Notes: generated from the letters alone by a model not told the origin. DNA of 64,000 nt from Halobacillus halophilus DSM 2266 (GCF_000284515.1 NC_017668.1:3038001-3102000); one strand, 5' to 3'; positions 1-8,727 are shown, counted from the first letter of the stretch. Numbers and translations are program-made.

Positions 1-132
1 AAAATTAACGCGCTGCCGCGTATAGCCTTCTGTATTCGCGTTCGATATGTTATGGCCAGTGGTGTAAAGAGCGGACTGTTGAGTGAATAGCCCTCGTTTA
101 GCTACTTCAAGTCCATGGAAAGTAGATACCAT
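1..132 (-). CDS. flgK: Flagellar hook-associated protein 1 (FlgK), N-terminal fragment
   Basis: The first 44 codons of a gene that runs off the left edge of the window. FlgK joins the flagellar hook to the filament. The translation begins [15 protein letters not shown] and contains [17 protein letters not shown], the N-terminal rod/hook signature (ALxxTGxNIxNAxTxGY) of FlgK, FlgE and FlgG-type axial proteins. The start ATG is preceded by a GAGGAG-type ribosome site. It lies 17 bp downstream of flgN, as in the B. subtilis flgM-flgN-flgK order, and that context picks FlgK among the axial proteins. Confidence 0.9.
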   Translation of the reverse strand, partial: MVSTFHGLEVAKRGLFTQQSALYTTGHNISNANTEGYTRQRVNF

Positions 133-149
133 GATAATTCTCCTCTGTG

Positions 150-650
150 TTAGGCTTTTGAATCAAAGATGGATCGTTTCGTTTTATTATTTCTTGAAGG
201 AGCTGATTTACCACCATAATTGACACTTTCAAGAGAGGGCTGAAGCATATCAAGCGACATGTTAATAAACTGCAGCGATTGTTTCGTCAGCTGGGCGTTC
301 AGCTGTTCCTGCTGCTTAAGGCTAGAAAGTACAAGAATCATCTCTTTATAAACGGCCTCAAGCTTTCCCTGAGACTCTCCTTCAAGGTTAGCAATCATGT
401 TGGAAATCGTCGGTTCGTATGTAGGGAGGCCCTGAGCCTCGCACCAGGAAACAACAGCTTCACCACGTTGCTTTTCCACTTTATTTATGGCCTGCACGTG
501 TTTCCTCTCCTGTGTAAGCAGCTGCTGTAAACTATTGGTGTCATTCGATTTCAGGGCTTCTGTTTTTCTCCGAGATAAACCAAGCAGGCTTTCATGCAAT
601 TGCTTCAAATGATCCATGCACTGGATGACTGTTTTTAACGTCAATGCCAT
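150..650 (-). CDS. flgN: FlgN-family flagellar export chaperone
   Basis: 166 residues, almost entirely helical and charged, with no membrane segment. FlgN is the cytoplasmic chaperone that holds the hook-associated proteins FlgK and FlgL for type III export. The assignment rests on length, helical content (for example [16 protein letters not shown] near the N terminus) and position between flgM and flgK, matching B. subtilis. The C-terminal 30 residues are basic and look disordered. It is 6 bp downstream of flgM and probably co-transcribed from the SigD-type promoter before flgM. Confidence 0.9.
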   Translation of the reverse strand: MALTLKTVIQCMDHLKQLHESLLGLSRRKTEALKSNDTNSLQQLLTQERKHVQAINKVEKQRGEAVVSWCEAQGLPTYEPTISNMIANLEGESQGKLEAVYKEMILVLSSLKQQEQLNAQLTKQSLQFINMSLDMLQPSLESVNYGGKSAPSRNNKTKRSIFDSKA

Positions 651-656
651 TCTCCT

Positions 657-923
657 TTAGTTTTTGTTAGACCAGAAGTTCAGCATATTTTTTGCCGTTT
701 CTTTCGGATCGGCCTGATAATTTCCGGACTCGACTTTTATTTTAAGCTCTTCAATCATCTTTTGACGGACAGGATCTGTTTTTTCCGCGCTTTGCATTTG
801 TTTTGCCTGACTTGAAATTTCGACTTTATCCTGCGGCTTGATCTGGTTTTTCACTTCAGCCGGTTTGTTTACCTGCTTTGTATAAGGATTAAAATTTGAT
901 TGGTTCGGTCCATTAATTCTCAT
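657..923 (-). CDS. flgM: Anti-sigma-D factor FlgM
   Basis: 88 residues starting MRINGPNQSNFNPY. FlgM binds SigD and holds back late flagellar genes until the hook is built. The sequence has the family layout: a polar, disordered N-terminal half, then a helical sigma-binding half (KVEISSQAKQMQSAEK, then RQKMIEELKIKVESGNY). The frame is open for 22 more codons upstream, but the ATG at 923 has a strong AGGTGAGCGGA ribosome site, and the upstream extension overlaps the promoter. The protein is one of the shortest in the operon, as in B. subtilis (88 residues there too). Confidence 0.9.
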   Translation of the reverse strand: MRINGPNQSNFNPYTKQVNKPAEVKNQIKPQDKVEISSQAKQMQSAEKTDPVRQKMIEELKIKVESGNYQADPKETAKNMLNFWSNKN

Positions 924-966
924 TCCGCTCACCTCTTTTCGTAAATAGTAACGACGGTTTCTTATA

Positions 967-992
967 ATATCGTCTGAATGATCCAGCATTTA
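967..992 (-). promoter_or_regulatory. SigD-type promoter upstream of flgM
   Basis: On the minus strand TAAA (989-992) is separated by 14 bp from GACGATAT (967-974). The B. subtilis SigD consensus is TAAA-N14-16-GCCGATAT, so only one base of the -10 box differs. It lies about 45 bp before the flgM start, which would put flgM, flgN and flgK under the sigma factor that FlgM itself inhibits. Seen by eye; no transcript data. Confidence 0.7.
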
Positions 993-1003
993 AATCCATC
1001 TTA

Positions 1004-1414
1004 TTATTTATTTTCCACCGAGTAATAAGTCCTGTCTTCTTTCACCTTTTTCTTGCTATTAAGCTCCTTATTGCTTTCGTGGCGTTTCAATCCCTTTGTT
1101 ATCTCCAGTTTACATCTTTCGCAAATACGACCGTCCTGAATAGGTCTTTCGCACTTCTCACACAGGTAACTAATATTCGGAAACTGAGCTGGATGTAATC
1201 GCTTTTGTTTTACGAATTCCCTGATCTGCTTTTCAGAAACCTCCGTAGCGATTTCAATTTCTTCAACTGAGGCCATCCGATTCTGCTTTTTGCGCATAAA
1301 TGCATACACCTTTTGATAATTTTGTTCTTCTTTGTTTCTGCATTGGTTGCAAACTGCACTAGTTCCGGTTAAAAAAAGAGCACTACAACGCGGACAATTA
1401 GCTAAATCCCCCAT
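1004..1414 (-). CDS. yvyF: YvyF-type flagellar operon zinc-finger protein
   Basis: 136 residues starting MGDLANCPRCSALF. Like B. subtilis YvyF it sits between comFC and flgM. Two cysteine clusters look like zinc sites: CPRC...CNQC near the N terminus and CEKC...CERC near residue 100. Between them is a helix-turn-helix-like stretch (ASVEEIEIATEVSEKQI), so it may bind nucleic acid or act as a regulator; the role is not established. The frame extends 19 codons upstream, but the ATG at 1414 follows GGAGGCGACGTT and fits the family length. Confidence 0.85.
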   Translation of the reverse strand: MGDLANCPRCSALFLTGTSAVCNQCRNKEEQNYQKVYAFMRKKQNRMASVEEIEIATEVSEKQIREFVKQKRLHPAQFPNISYLCEKCERPIQDGRICERCKLEITKGLKRHESNKELNSKKKVKEDRTYYSVENK

Positions 1415-1489
1415 AACGTCGCCTCCTATTCGATATCTACTTCTTATATCGGCAACGAATCTCGAAGTCAAAGGTTCTTAACAAAATAA

Positions 1490-2152
1490 TTAACGAAAAA
1501 TAGTAAACGAAGTCACAGCCGGACATCCCTTTTGTTTTAAGAGAGATGCTGCGTGTCTCACGGTGGTTCCTGTAGTGTAAATATCATCCACAAGTATAAC
1601 GGGCTGACGCACAGATTGGGTCAGTTTAAATGGATTATTAGACGAAATGCGTGCGTACCTTCCTTTTTTTGATTGCTTTTCTGAATTTCTTCTTTCGAAC
1701 AAAGAGTGGGACCTTTGATTAAGTAAATAAATGATCGCTTCAGACTGGTTAAAGCCACGCTCAGAAAAACGTTCTTCACTTAATGGAATTGGAGCCATAA
1801 TGCAGTCTAAATTCCTCATTCTACTAAAATGTTCCACAACATGCCATTGCAATGCTTCCAATAGAATATAATCGCCTCGATACTTCCAGCGAGCTACGAA
1901 ATCTTTGGCGAATTCATTGTATTGGAACACAGAGGTATTTTTAGCTAGCAGGCCAGGATGAGTCTTCTCCCACCATTGACAGTCCTCGCATACACCATTT
2001 TCACCTTCTCGAAAACAGAGGGTGCACCCTGGTTTAAGAGGTTGAAACTGAGACTTACAGACGGCGCAAAGTACTTCTTTTTCGGGTACACTCCAAAAAT
2101 TGGCCCACGTTATTTTAGGGATGATCTCCTCGTGACAAATTAGACACCTCAC
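1490..2152 (-). CDS. comFC: ComF family protein ComFC (phosphoribosyltransferase fold)
   Basis: 220 residues. ComFC takes part in late DNA uptake during natural transformation, together with the ComFA translocase. The N terminus has paired zinc-ligand motifs (CLIC, CAVC, CTLC, CEDC) and the C-terminal half has the PRPP-binding loop VILVDDIYTTGTT of type I phosphoribosyltransferases. The start codon overlaps the end of comFA by 4 bp (ATGA), so the two are translationally coupled. No comFB lies between them, unlike in B. subtilis. Confidence 0.93.
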   Translation of the reverse strand: MRCLICHEEIIPKITWANFWSVPEKEVLCAVCKSQFQPLKPGCTLCFREGENGVCEDCQWWEKTHPGLLAKNTSVFQYNEFAKDFVARWKYRGDYILLEALQWHVVEHFSRMRNLDCIMAPIPLSEERFSERGFNQSEAIIYLLNQRSHSLFERRNSEKQSKKGRYARISSNNPFKLTQSVRQPVILVDDIYTTGTTVRHAASLLKQKGCPAVTSFTIFR

Positions 2153-3564
2153 AACTTCTCTCCCAACCGATTCATTTTCATAATCGATTCACGAGCATCC
2201 AGCAGCGGATTTGTTTTTCCTGTATGAAAAAAGATAACTTCTCCATTAGGATCATCGGGACTTCTTCCGGCCCGACCTGCAATCTGAACGAGTGCAGCTT
2301 CATCAAACACTGAATGCCCCGCATCCACAACGTACACATCTACAGAAGGAAAAGTAACGCCACGTTCTAAGATAGTTGTAGTAACCAGAATTGGATAGTC
2401 CTTCTTTCGAAAAGCCATGACTTTGTCAGCCCGCTTTGGGTCTTCCGCATGAACGGATTCGACAATCATCTTCCACTTCCTCAGATATTCAGCTATCTGA
2501 TCAGCCTGTTTGACTGAGGGCATAAAAATAAGCAGCTGCCGATGGGATTGTTGTTGCTGTTTAATTTTTTCAAGTAAACTTGGCGGAATCTTTCCGCGTT
2601 TCAAATGGTGAAATAGACTTGGGGTCAATTTCAGTTGGGGGACCGGCAGTGGATGACCATGGAAACGCTTCGGGATGAAAACCACTGGAAGGGTTTTGTT
2701 CCGAATACGTTTGTGCTGAGCTTTTCTAGGGGTCGCGGTAAGGTAAATAAGAGAGGACTCTGTTTTGGCCGCACGCTTTGATGCGTAGTGGAGCGCAGGA
2801 TCCTGATGAAATGGAAACGCATCAATTTCATCAATAATCATGACATCAAAAGCATGGGCAAAGCGAAGAAGCTGGTGGGTGGTTGCAATAAGAAACTGGG
2901 CAGCTCCTTTTTTATTCGGACTGTCTCCATACAATGCTTCCATCTCAACGTTCGGAAAGGCAGCTTTCAGACGGGGCAGCAATTCTCGTACAACGTCAGT
3001 TCGAGGAGTAGCAAGACAGACCCGCTTTCCAGAAGAGAAAGCATCGGTCAGTCCCGGGAACAGCATTTCGGTTTTTCCAGCACCGCAAACCGCCCAGATC
3101 AGTTTTTCCCCTTTCCCTAGCTGAATCACATTTCTTATTTCATCAGCTGCTTTTTGCTGAGAAAAGGTTAATTCTCCTTTCCACGCGCATGGATCTCCAA
3201 ACCGGGGCCATGCCACATTTGGACTGCCGAAATACAAAGGCTCACATTCCATAACTCGTCCCATTTGAATACAGCAGCGGCAGTAAACACAGGCTTTCCC
3301 GCAAGCAGCATGAGGGATCTCAGCGAATAGGTGCTGTTCCTTATTCCCGCACCGCCGGCAGCGGAAGCCCCAGAAGTGGTGCTCCAGACCAGGAACTTTT
3401 ATTAGTACGTTTTGTGATAGAGCAGATATAAGATGCGGTTCATCAAGAGGGATTTCATAATGCAGCAGGAGTTTACCAGCAAGTTGAGGGTAGTAGTGAG
3501 GCGTTACTAGATCGGGGATCCAATCAAAATCAGCAGAAAAATAAGTACGAAGAGTTTGCAGCAT
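2149..3564 (-). CDS. comFA: Competence DNA-uptake ATPase ComFA
   Basis: 471 residues, a DEAD-box-like ATPase at the cytoplasmic membrane thought to pull or unwind transforming DNA. In order: a four-cysteine zinc finger (CRRC around residue 70, CGKACVYCRCC around 90), Walker A AVCGAGKTE (about 158), DEAD-type box IIDEIDAF (about 245), SAT-like motif LTATPR, and helicase motif VI QIAGRAGRSPDDPNG near the C terminus. Length matches B. subtilis ComFA. The degV terminator ends only about 20 bp before the start codon, which leaves little room for a separate promoter. Confidence 0.95.
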   Translation of the reverse strand: MLQTLRTYFSADFDWIPDLVTPHYYPQLAGKLLLHYEIPLDEPHLISALSQNVLIKVPGLEHHFWGFRCRRCGNKEQHLFAEIPHAACGKACVYCRCCIQMGRVMECEPLYFGSPNVAWPRFGDPCAWKGELTFSQQKAADEIRNVIQLGKGEKLIWAVCGAGKTEMLFPGLTDAFSSGKRVCLATPRTDVVRELLPRLKAAFPNVEMEALYGDSPNKKGAAQFLIATTHQLLRFAHAFDVMIIDEIDAFPFHQDPALHYASKRAAKTESSLIYLTATPRKAQHKRIRNKTLPVVFIPKRFHGHPLPVPQLKLTPSLFHHLKRGKIPPSLLEKIKQQQQSHRQLLIFMPSVKQADQIAEYLRKWKMIVESVHAEDPKRADKVMAFRKKDYPILVTTTILERGVTFPSVDVYVVDAGHSVFDEAALVQIAGRAGRSPDDPNGEVIFFHTGKTNPLLDARESIMKMNRLGEKL

Positions 3565-3585
3565 GCTTTCACCATCCTAATATAA

Positions 3586-3624
3586 AAGTAGAGCCTGCTT
3601 GAGTCTCACAAACAGGCTCTACTT
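3586..3624 (-). terminator. Rho-independent terminator after degV
   Basis: Perfect 12-bp stem, AAGTAGAGCCTG (3586-3597) pairing with CAGGCTCTACTT (3613-3624), followed on the minus strand by TTTTATATT. The stem begins at the degV stop codon. Confidence 0.85.
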
Positions 3625-4469
3625 CAGGATTGACGATACCATCCAAGTCCGATTGCCCCTTCACCGAGATGCGTGCCGATTACTGGACCAAAATAGCTGA
3701 CTTCGATCTCTACATTTTCAAACTGCTGTTCAATTTCCTTCTTAATCTGTTTAGCTTCATCCAAACGATTAGCATGAATAATACAGGCTTTATACATTGC
3801 GCCTTCTTCAATAGACTCTTCAAACAAGGTTAAGATGCGCTTAAGAGCTTTCTTTCTGGTGCGGATTTTTTCAAAAGGAACAATTTTTGTATCTACAAAA
3901 TGTAGGACAGGCTTTACTTGCAGCAGGCTGCCTACAAACGCCTGAGCTCCGTTTAAACGCCCTCCGCGGTGTAAATGCGTAAGATCGTCGACCATAAAGT
4001 ACGCTTTCATGGACTGCTTCATAACCTCAAGGCGGTTAAGAATTTGCTCTGGGGTCTCTCCGTTACTAGCAAGTTCGGCAGCTTCAAGAGCATAAAAACC
4101 CTGCATAAGACAACTTATTTCAGAGTCAAATACATGAACGTCAATCCCTTCCACCATGTCTCCAGCTGCTATCATTCCTTGATAAGTGCCGCTGATGCCG
4201 CTTGAAAGATGAATAGCTAACACGGCGTCGTAATCGCGGGCAAGCTCTTCCAGTTTATTAGTCATTAAACCGGTAGAAGGCTGCGAAGTTTTCGGCAGCT
4301 CACCACCTTCTTTCACCATATCGTAGAAGTCATCAGCGTTTATATCTATTTCTTCCTGATAGGATTCGTGACCAAAAATCACGTTCAACGGTATCATATG
4401 TATGTCGTTGGCTCTGCGTGTATCTCTCTTAAGATAAGCCGTACTATCTGTAAGAACCGCTGTTTTCAT
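3624..4469 (-). CDS. degV: DegV family fatty-acid-binding protein
   Basis: 281 residues starting MKTAVLTDSTAYL. DegV/FakB proteins bind a fatty acid and, with a FakA kinase, hand on acyl-phosphate for lipid synthesis; the role of this particular paralogue next to degSU is unknown. Visible family features are the N-terminal TDSTA strand, the SQPSTG lipid-binding loop (about residue 92), HLSSGISGTYQ (about 120) and the C-terminal GPVIGTHLGEGAIGLGW. The ATG at 4469 follows AAGGAGTTGGATCAC, so the open stretch upstream is not used. Confidence 0.93.
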   Translation of the reverse strand: MKTAVLTDSTAYLKRDTRRANDIHMIPLNVIFGHESYQEEIDINADDFYDMVKEGGELPKTSQPSTGLMTNKLEELARDYDAVLAIHLSSGISGTYQGMIAAGDMVEGIDVHVFDSEISCLMQGFYALEAAELASNGETPEQILNRLEVMKQSMKAYFMVDDLTHLHRGGRLNGAQAFVGSLLQVKPVLHFVDTKIVPFEKIRTRKKALKRILTLFEESIEEGAMYKACIIHANRLDEAKQIKKEIEQQFENVEIEVSYFGPVIGTHLGEGAIGLGWYRQS

Positions 4470-4605
4470 GTGATCCAACTCCTTGTCCACTGTGTATTTT
4501 CTAGCTTTATATGTCTCTTACTATGTGAAAGTATTTATCTATTATTTTACATGAACCCTCAATCAATTGCACCAATAAACTAGAAATAAGCTGATAGGTA
4601 ACCTG

Positions 4606-4664
4606 GTAAAAACAGGGACCTCAGGTCATCCAGAATCCGGATGACCTGAGGTCCCTGTTTTTAC
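4606..4664. repeat. Palindromic repeat, copy 1 (degV-degU gap)
   Basis: Inverted repeat whose arm ACCTCAGGTCATCCA (4618-4632) pairs with CGGATGACCTGAGGT (4638-4652). Outer flanks extend the stem with GTAAAAACAGGG on one side and its complement on the other. It belongs to a family with full copies near 32703, 35001 and 60110 and a half copy at 17971. The T-rich outer arms could make it a terminator in either direction here. Confidence 0.85.
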
Positions 4665-4679
4665 CTTTTCTTATTAGAA

Positions 4680-4709
4680 AAAAAGCTGCCGGCCTGAGCC
4701 AGCAGCTTT
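4680..4709 (-). terminator. Terminator after degU
   Basis: AAAGCTGC (plus strand, from about 4682) pairs with GCAGCTTT (ending about 4709), with a short loop containing GGCCTGAGCC. The minus-strand RNA ends in a run of T (CAGCTTTTTTTCT). It lies about 20 bp beyond the degU stop. Confidence 0.75.
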
Positions 4710-4727
4710 AATATTAATATAATGTGA

Positions 4728-5405
4728 TTAAATGACCTCAACCCATCCATTTTTAATGGCTGTTACAACCGCTTGAGTACGATCGTTCACGTTCATCTTC
4801 TGCAAGATATTGCTCACGTGATTCTTTACGGTTTTTTCACTGATATAAAGGGATTCGGCAACTCCGCGATTGCTGTTTCCGTCGGCCAGAAGCTGTAGCA
4901 CTTCACATTCACGACGGGTAAGCAGATGGAGCGGCTTGCGATATTCAATCGTACGATAAGCACTGCTGCCTTTATTTTCGGATAGACGACGATATTCTGC
5001 CACCAAATTGTGGGTCACTTTTGGATGCAGATAAGATCCGCCTTCCCCAACTACTTTAATTGCTTCAATAAGCGCATCTGAATCCATTTCTTTTAGCAAA
5101 TACCCTTGTGCACCCGTTTTAAGTGCATGAGTTACGTAGTTTTCATCATCATGAATAGATAAAATAATAACCTTTAAGTCTGGATATTTCTTAGTAATTT
5201 CCGCCGTAGCTTCGACACCATTCATGCTTGGCATGTTAATATCCATCAGGACGACATCCGGCATATAATCATCAATCAACTGAAGAGCTGAACTGCCATC
5301 GTCACCCTCTGCCACAACTTCAAAGCTTGTTTCAAAGTCTAAAATTCTCTTAACACCTTCACGGAATAATTTATGGTCATCAATCAGGACTATTCGTGTC
5401 GTCAT
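4728..5405 (-). CDS. degU: Two-component response regulator DegU
   Basis: 225 residues, NarL/FixJ family. In B. subtilis DegU controls secreted enzymes, competence, motility and biofilm, switching with its phosphorylation level. The receiver domain has acidic pocket DD at residues 9-10 and phospho-acceptor Asp55 in VVLMDINMP. The LuxR-type helix-turn-helix lies at about 160-225 ([15 protein letters not shown], then [13 protein letters not shown]). It starts at ATG after GGAGGAAAAGATC. The degS-degU gap of about 185 bp holds a run of phased T-tracts. Confidence 0.97.
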   Translation of the reverse strand: MTTRIVLIDDHKLFREGVKRILDFETSFEVVAEGDDGSSALQLIDDYMPDVVLMDINMPSMNGVEATAEITKKYPDLKVIILSIHDDENYVTHALKTGAQGYLLKEMDSDALIEAIKVVGEGGSYLHPKVTHNLVAEYRRLSENKGSSAYRTIEYRKPLHLLTRRECEVLQLLADGNSNRGVAESLYISEKTVKNHVSNILQKMNVNDRTQAVVTAIKNGWVEVI

Positions 5406-5477
5406 GATCTTTTCCTCCTATTTCCTTTACATCCACTGGATTTTTTCAGCATCCCTATCCTATAGGTCTTTGTAATC

Positions 5478-5510
5478 TTTTTTTGTCTCTTTTTGTCTCT
5501 TTTTGTCTCT
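5478..5510. repeat. Three tandem 10-bp units, phased T-tracts, upstream of degU
   Basis: The unit TTTTGTCTCT occurs three times without change at 5481-5510, preceded by TTT. On the degU-coding strand this is AGAGACAAAA repeated at 10-bp spacing, so the A-tracts fall on one face of the helix. Phased A-tracts are known to bend DNA. The array lies about 75-110 bp before the degU start. Confidence 0.85.
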
Positions 5511-5590
5511 AATTACCCGTATATCGTTGTACCCTAATCCTAATTTCTATTATAAACGATTCACGCCATTTTACATAGTTATTCCTGTAA

Positions 5591-6733
5591 TTAACTATTT
5601 ATTGGAATATGAATCGTGACAATGGTCCCCTCTCCGGGGCTTGAATCGATAGTTAGTTCACCATCTAGCATATCCACGCGCTCACGCATGCCAACTAAGC
5701 CAAATGATTTATCTTTCTTAGACTTAGGATCAAAACCTTTTCCATCATCTTTTACAATGATCATGGCCGAACTGGGTTGCAATTCCGTCTTTACCTGGAT
5801 TAAGGAAGCACTCGCATGTTTGACAGCATTCTGAACCGCTTCCTGAATCAGCCGGAACAACGCAACTTCAAATTTAGATTCAAAGCGGCGTTCTTCACCG
5901 AATAACGTAAATGAAATTTCCAGATCATTATAATCCTCTACCGTAGCTAAATACTTTTTCAGAGTCGGAATTATCCCTAAATCGTCAAGCGCCATGGGAC
6001 GGAGATCATAGATGATACGGCGGACCTCGTAAAGTGCGGAACGAACCATAGTTCGCACACTTCTCATTTCTTTCATAGCTTCCTCAACGCCTCTTTCCCG
6101 GTAAATCCGGTCCACAAGGTCTGAACGAAGCATCACATTTGCAAGCATCTGGGCAGGTCCATCATGAATTTCTCTGGATAACCGCCGCCGTTCCTCTTCC
6201 TGGGCTTCAATAATCTGAAGACCGAATTGCTGCTTTTCCTTTGCATCCTCCAGCGCATCGGTGACATGCTTGAAGTCTTCAGTCAAATAGTTCAGCACAA
6301 CAGATATTTTTCCTCCCAAGGCTTCGGCACGTCCAATCGTTTCGTCTAAATTCCTCAGGCGCCTTTCTAAATCATCACGACGATTGCGCAGCTGCTTTTC
6401 CTTCTCGCGTTTCATTGATAAGTCCATCTGTAACCCGTGCGTTTGTTCGTACACTTTACGAATTTCATCTTCTGAATATTTCTGGAATTGTTTACTCACT
6501 TCTGACAAGCGCATACGGGAGAAACGTACTTTCTGCTCCAGTTTGTCTCCCACGTCTATAAGAGAACAAACCTCTCGTTTCGTTTCCTTCAGCTCTTTAT
6601 CCAGTTTTTCAAATTCATTTCGGGATTCTTCACCAATCTGAAAAATTTCATCTTTACTATTAGTGACAGTATCCACCATTTCATGAATGATATGGTCAAG
6701 TGCTTTGTCCCCAAATTTCTTTTCGCTCATCAT
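5591..6733 (-). CDS. degS: Sensor histidine kinase DegS
   Basis: 380 residues, a cytoplasmic kinase/phosphatase with no membrane segment that phosphorylates DegU. The N-terminal half is a long coiled coil (sensor domain, about 20-180). Then comes the HisKA_3 phospho-acceptor in RRLSREIHDGPAQ (His near residue 190), and the ATPase domain with DDGKGFDP and GLVGMRERV near the C terminus. The start at 6733 is chosen because GGAGGGACA stands just before ATGATG; the frame is open a little further upstream. It is divergent from yvyE. Confidence 0.96.
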   Translation of the reverse strand: MMSEKKFGDKALDHIIHEMVDTVTNSKDEIFQIGEESRNEFEKLDKELKETKREVCSLIDVGDKLEQKVRFSRMRLSEVSKQFQKYSEDEIRKVYEQTHGLQMDLSMKREKEKQLRNRRDDLERRLRNLDETIGRAEALGGKISVVLNYLTEDFKHVTDALEDAKEKQQFGLQIIEAQEEERRRLSREIHDGPAQMLANVMLRSDLVDRIYRERGVEEAMKEMRSVRTMVRSALYEVRRIIYDLRPMALDDLGIIPTLKKYLATVEDYNDLEISFTLFGEERRFESKFEVALFRLIQEAVQNAVKHASASLIQVKTELQPSSAMIIVKDDGKGFDPKSKKDKSFGLVGMRERVDMLDGELTIDSSPGEGTIVTIHIPINS

Positions 6734-6847
6734 TGTCCCTCCATCAATATTCACACACACTCATTCGTTAGGCCTAAGCCGTTTTATGGGGGTGTTTATT
6801 TACAAAGTTACTTTTATTTTTCTTTTTTTGATAAAGCAACCTGCCAT

Positions 6848-6876
6848 TTGCTGAATCATGTCCCCGCCTATATAAT
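6848..6876 (+). promoter_or_regulatory. SigA-type promoter of yvyE
   Basis: TTGCTG (6848-6853), 17 bp, TATAAT (6871-6876). It lies 27 bp before the yvyE start and just upstream of the AGGAGG ribosome site. Confidence 0.6.
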
Positions 6877-6902
6877 TAAGTCTTTAGGAGGTTTAACACA
6901 TT

Positions 6903-7553
6903 ATGTTAGAAAATTATTATACCGTAAAGCCGAATGGATCTGAAGAAGTGATCATACAAAAATCCCGTTTCATTGGATACGTACGACGCTGTGAAACGGA
7001 AGAAGAAGCTCACTCGTTTATTCAGGAGATTAAGAAGAAACATAATGATGCGAACCATAACTGCTCAGCTTATATGATTGGCGAACACGATTTAATTCAA
7101 AAAGCAAACGATGACGGGGAACCAAGTGGTACCGCCGGTGTTCCTATGCTCGAAGTATTAAAGCGAAAAGGATTAAAGGATACCGCTGTCGTGGTCACGC
7201 GCTACTTCGGGGGTACGAAACTAGGGGCAGGCGGATTAATTCGCGCATATTCCGGCACTGTTTCTCAAGCAATTGAAAAAACAGGAATTGTCAGGCGTCA
7301 GCTTATGAAATCTATGCACGTGAGCGTAGCTTATCACCTGCTTGGAAAAGTAGAAAATGAAGTACGCAACTCTTCCTATACGCTTGAAACGATTAATTAC
7401 ATGGAAAATGTGGAATTAATAATATATGTAGAAAGCGGGCAGGAAGAAGCTTTTGAAAGCTGGATAACTAATTTAACCAGTAATCAAGCTCAACTAACCC
7501 GAGGAGATTCATCTTATGTAGAATTTGATGTCAAACCTAGCGAAGGAGCTTGA
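6903..7553 (+). CDS. yvyE: YvyE, YigZ/IMPACT family protein
   Basis: 216 residues. The N-terminal UPF0029/Impact domain carries the family motifs DGEPSGTAGVPMLEVL (about residue 75) and RYFGGTKLGAGGLIRAYS (about 100). The C-terminal part resembles the elongation-factor-G-like DUF1949 domain. The family is linked to translation control and ribosome-associated functions, but the role in Bacillus is not settled. AGGAGG lies 11 bp before the ATG. Its partner, as in B. subtilis, is the downstream LCP gene, 8 bp away. Confidence 0.93.
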   Translation: MLENYYTVKPNGSEEVIIQKSRFIGYVRRCETEEEAHSFIQEIKKKHNDANHNCSAYMIGEHDLIQKANDDGEPSGTAGVPMLEVLKRKGLKDTAVVVTRYFGGTKLGAGGLIRAYSGTVSQAIEKTGIVRRQLMKSMHVSVAYHLLGKVENEVRNSSYTLETINYMENVELIIYVESGQEEAFESWITNLTSNQAQLTRGDSSYVEFDVKPSEGA

Positions 7554-7561
7554 CCCCGTTT

Positions 7562-8581
7562 ATGAAACGCAAAAAACTGAAGATCGCCCTAAGCATAGTG
7601 GTCTTTATTCTGTTAATCGGCATTGGTACCGCTGCTGGCTATGCCATTTATCTGACTGATAAAGTCAAGCAGACGGCAACCGAATCCCATCAGGAACTCG
7701 ACCGAGGAGAGAAATCTGAAAAAAGGCAAAGCGAAGTGAACCCCGAGTACGATGACATTTCCGTATTGTTCGTAGGAATTGATGACAGTAAGAAAAGATC
7801 TTCCGGCGGCAATCGTAATGCTCTGTCGGATGCACTCGTCCTTGCAACTTTTAACGATAATAACAAATCGATAAAAATGGTAAGTATTCCGAGGGACTCT
7901 TACACGTACATCCCTCAAATCGACTCTAAAGATAAAATCACTCATGCTCACGCCTTTGGTGGAATCGATGCAACAGTTGAAACCGTGGAAAGAATGTTTG
8001 ATATTCCTGTAGATTATTATGTGAGACTCAATTTTAATTCATTTATTGAAGTTGTTAACTCCATCGGTGGTATCACTTATGATGTCCCATTTGATATTAC
8101 TGAACAAAATAGCGTCGACAAAGACGGAGCCATTAAATTGGAAGAAGGTTATCAAGAGTTGAATGGTGAGGAAGCCCTGGCTCTTGCCAGAACAAGAAAA
8201 TATGACAGCGATCTGGCACGCGGGCAGCGACAAATGGAATTAATTCAGGAAATTGCACGTCAAACGATGACGACAAGTTCACTTCATAACTTCGGTGATA
8301 TTCTCAACTCCATTAACGACAATCTGAAAACGAATTTAACATTCGAAGAAATGGTTTCCTTTAAGGACTATTTCCTTGATAAACAAGGGTTGACCTTTGA
8401 TAAGATGCAGTTGAATGGTGAAGGTGGAAAAATGGACGGAGTCTGGTATTATCAGGTGAACGAAGAAAGCCTGTCCACTGCGAAAGATCAGCTGCAAGCT
8501 CACTTGAATTTACCTTCCCAAAATGATAAAAACTCCAATACCTTCGCTGAAGAAAACGAAGATGAAGATAATTCTATGTAA
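7562..8581 (+). CDS. LCP (LytR-CpsA-Psr) family wall glycopolymer transferase
   Basis: About 339 residues. LCP enzymes attach teichoic acids or other polyprenyl-linked polymers to peptidoglycan on the outer membrane face. It has a short basic N terminus, one membrane segment (about 6-28), and then the LCP domain from DDISVLFVGIDD to LARTRKYDSDLARGQRQ. The conserved arginines in SIPRDSY and ARGQRQ that bind the pyrophosphate are present. The tail is acidic. An in-frame TTG at 7550 abuts the ribosome site, so the ATG at 7562 is preferred. Its position next to tagO fits the B. subtilis TagU/LytR group. Confidence 0.9.
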   Translation: MKRKKLKIALSIVVFILLIGIGTAAGYAIYLTDKVKQTATESHQELDRGEKSEKRQSEVNPEYDDISVLFVGIDDSKKRSSGGNRNALSDALVLATFNDNNKSIKMVSIPRDSYTYIPQIDSKDKITHAHAFGGIDATVETVERMFDIPVDYYVRLNFNSFIEVVNSIGGITYDVPFDITEQNSVDKDGAIKLEEGYQELNGEEALALARTRKYDSDLARGQRQMELIQEIARQTMTTSSLHNFGDILNSINDNLKTNLTFEEMVSFKDYFLDKQGLTFDKMQLNGEGGKMDGVWYYQVNEESLSTAKDQLQAHLNLPSQNDKNSNTFAEENEDEDNSM

Positions 8582-8610
8582 AAACCTGCTTTATCGATAA
8601 AGCAGGTTTT
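8581..8610 (+). terminator. Terminator after the LCP gene
   Basis: AAAACCTGCTTTAT pairs with ATAAAGCAGGTTTT around a CG centre, followed by TT. It starts at the stop codon. Confidence 0.9.
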
Positions 8611-8682
8611 TTGCTGTCTTTTGACTGAACATTTCCTGGGAAATATTCAGCTCCTGTCGAAAATTATGAATAGCGAAAAAAA

Positions 8683-8719
8683 CTCTACGGAGAAGGAATT
8701 CGTTTCCTTCTCCGTAGAG
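8683..8719 (-). terminator. Terminator after tagO
   Basis: A perfect 16-bp stem (8683-8698 with 8704-8719) with a 5-base loop, followed on the minus strand by a run of T. It sits 9 bp after the tagO stop. Confidence 0.9.
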
Positions 8720-8727
8720 CTTCCTAA

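Noticed and set aside
5478-5510. Possible CRISPR-like tandem array
   Set aside because: Units are only 10 bp and directly adjacent without spacers; this is a simple tandem repeat.
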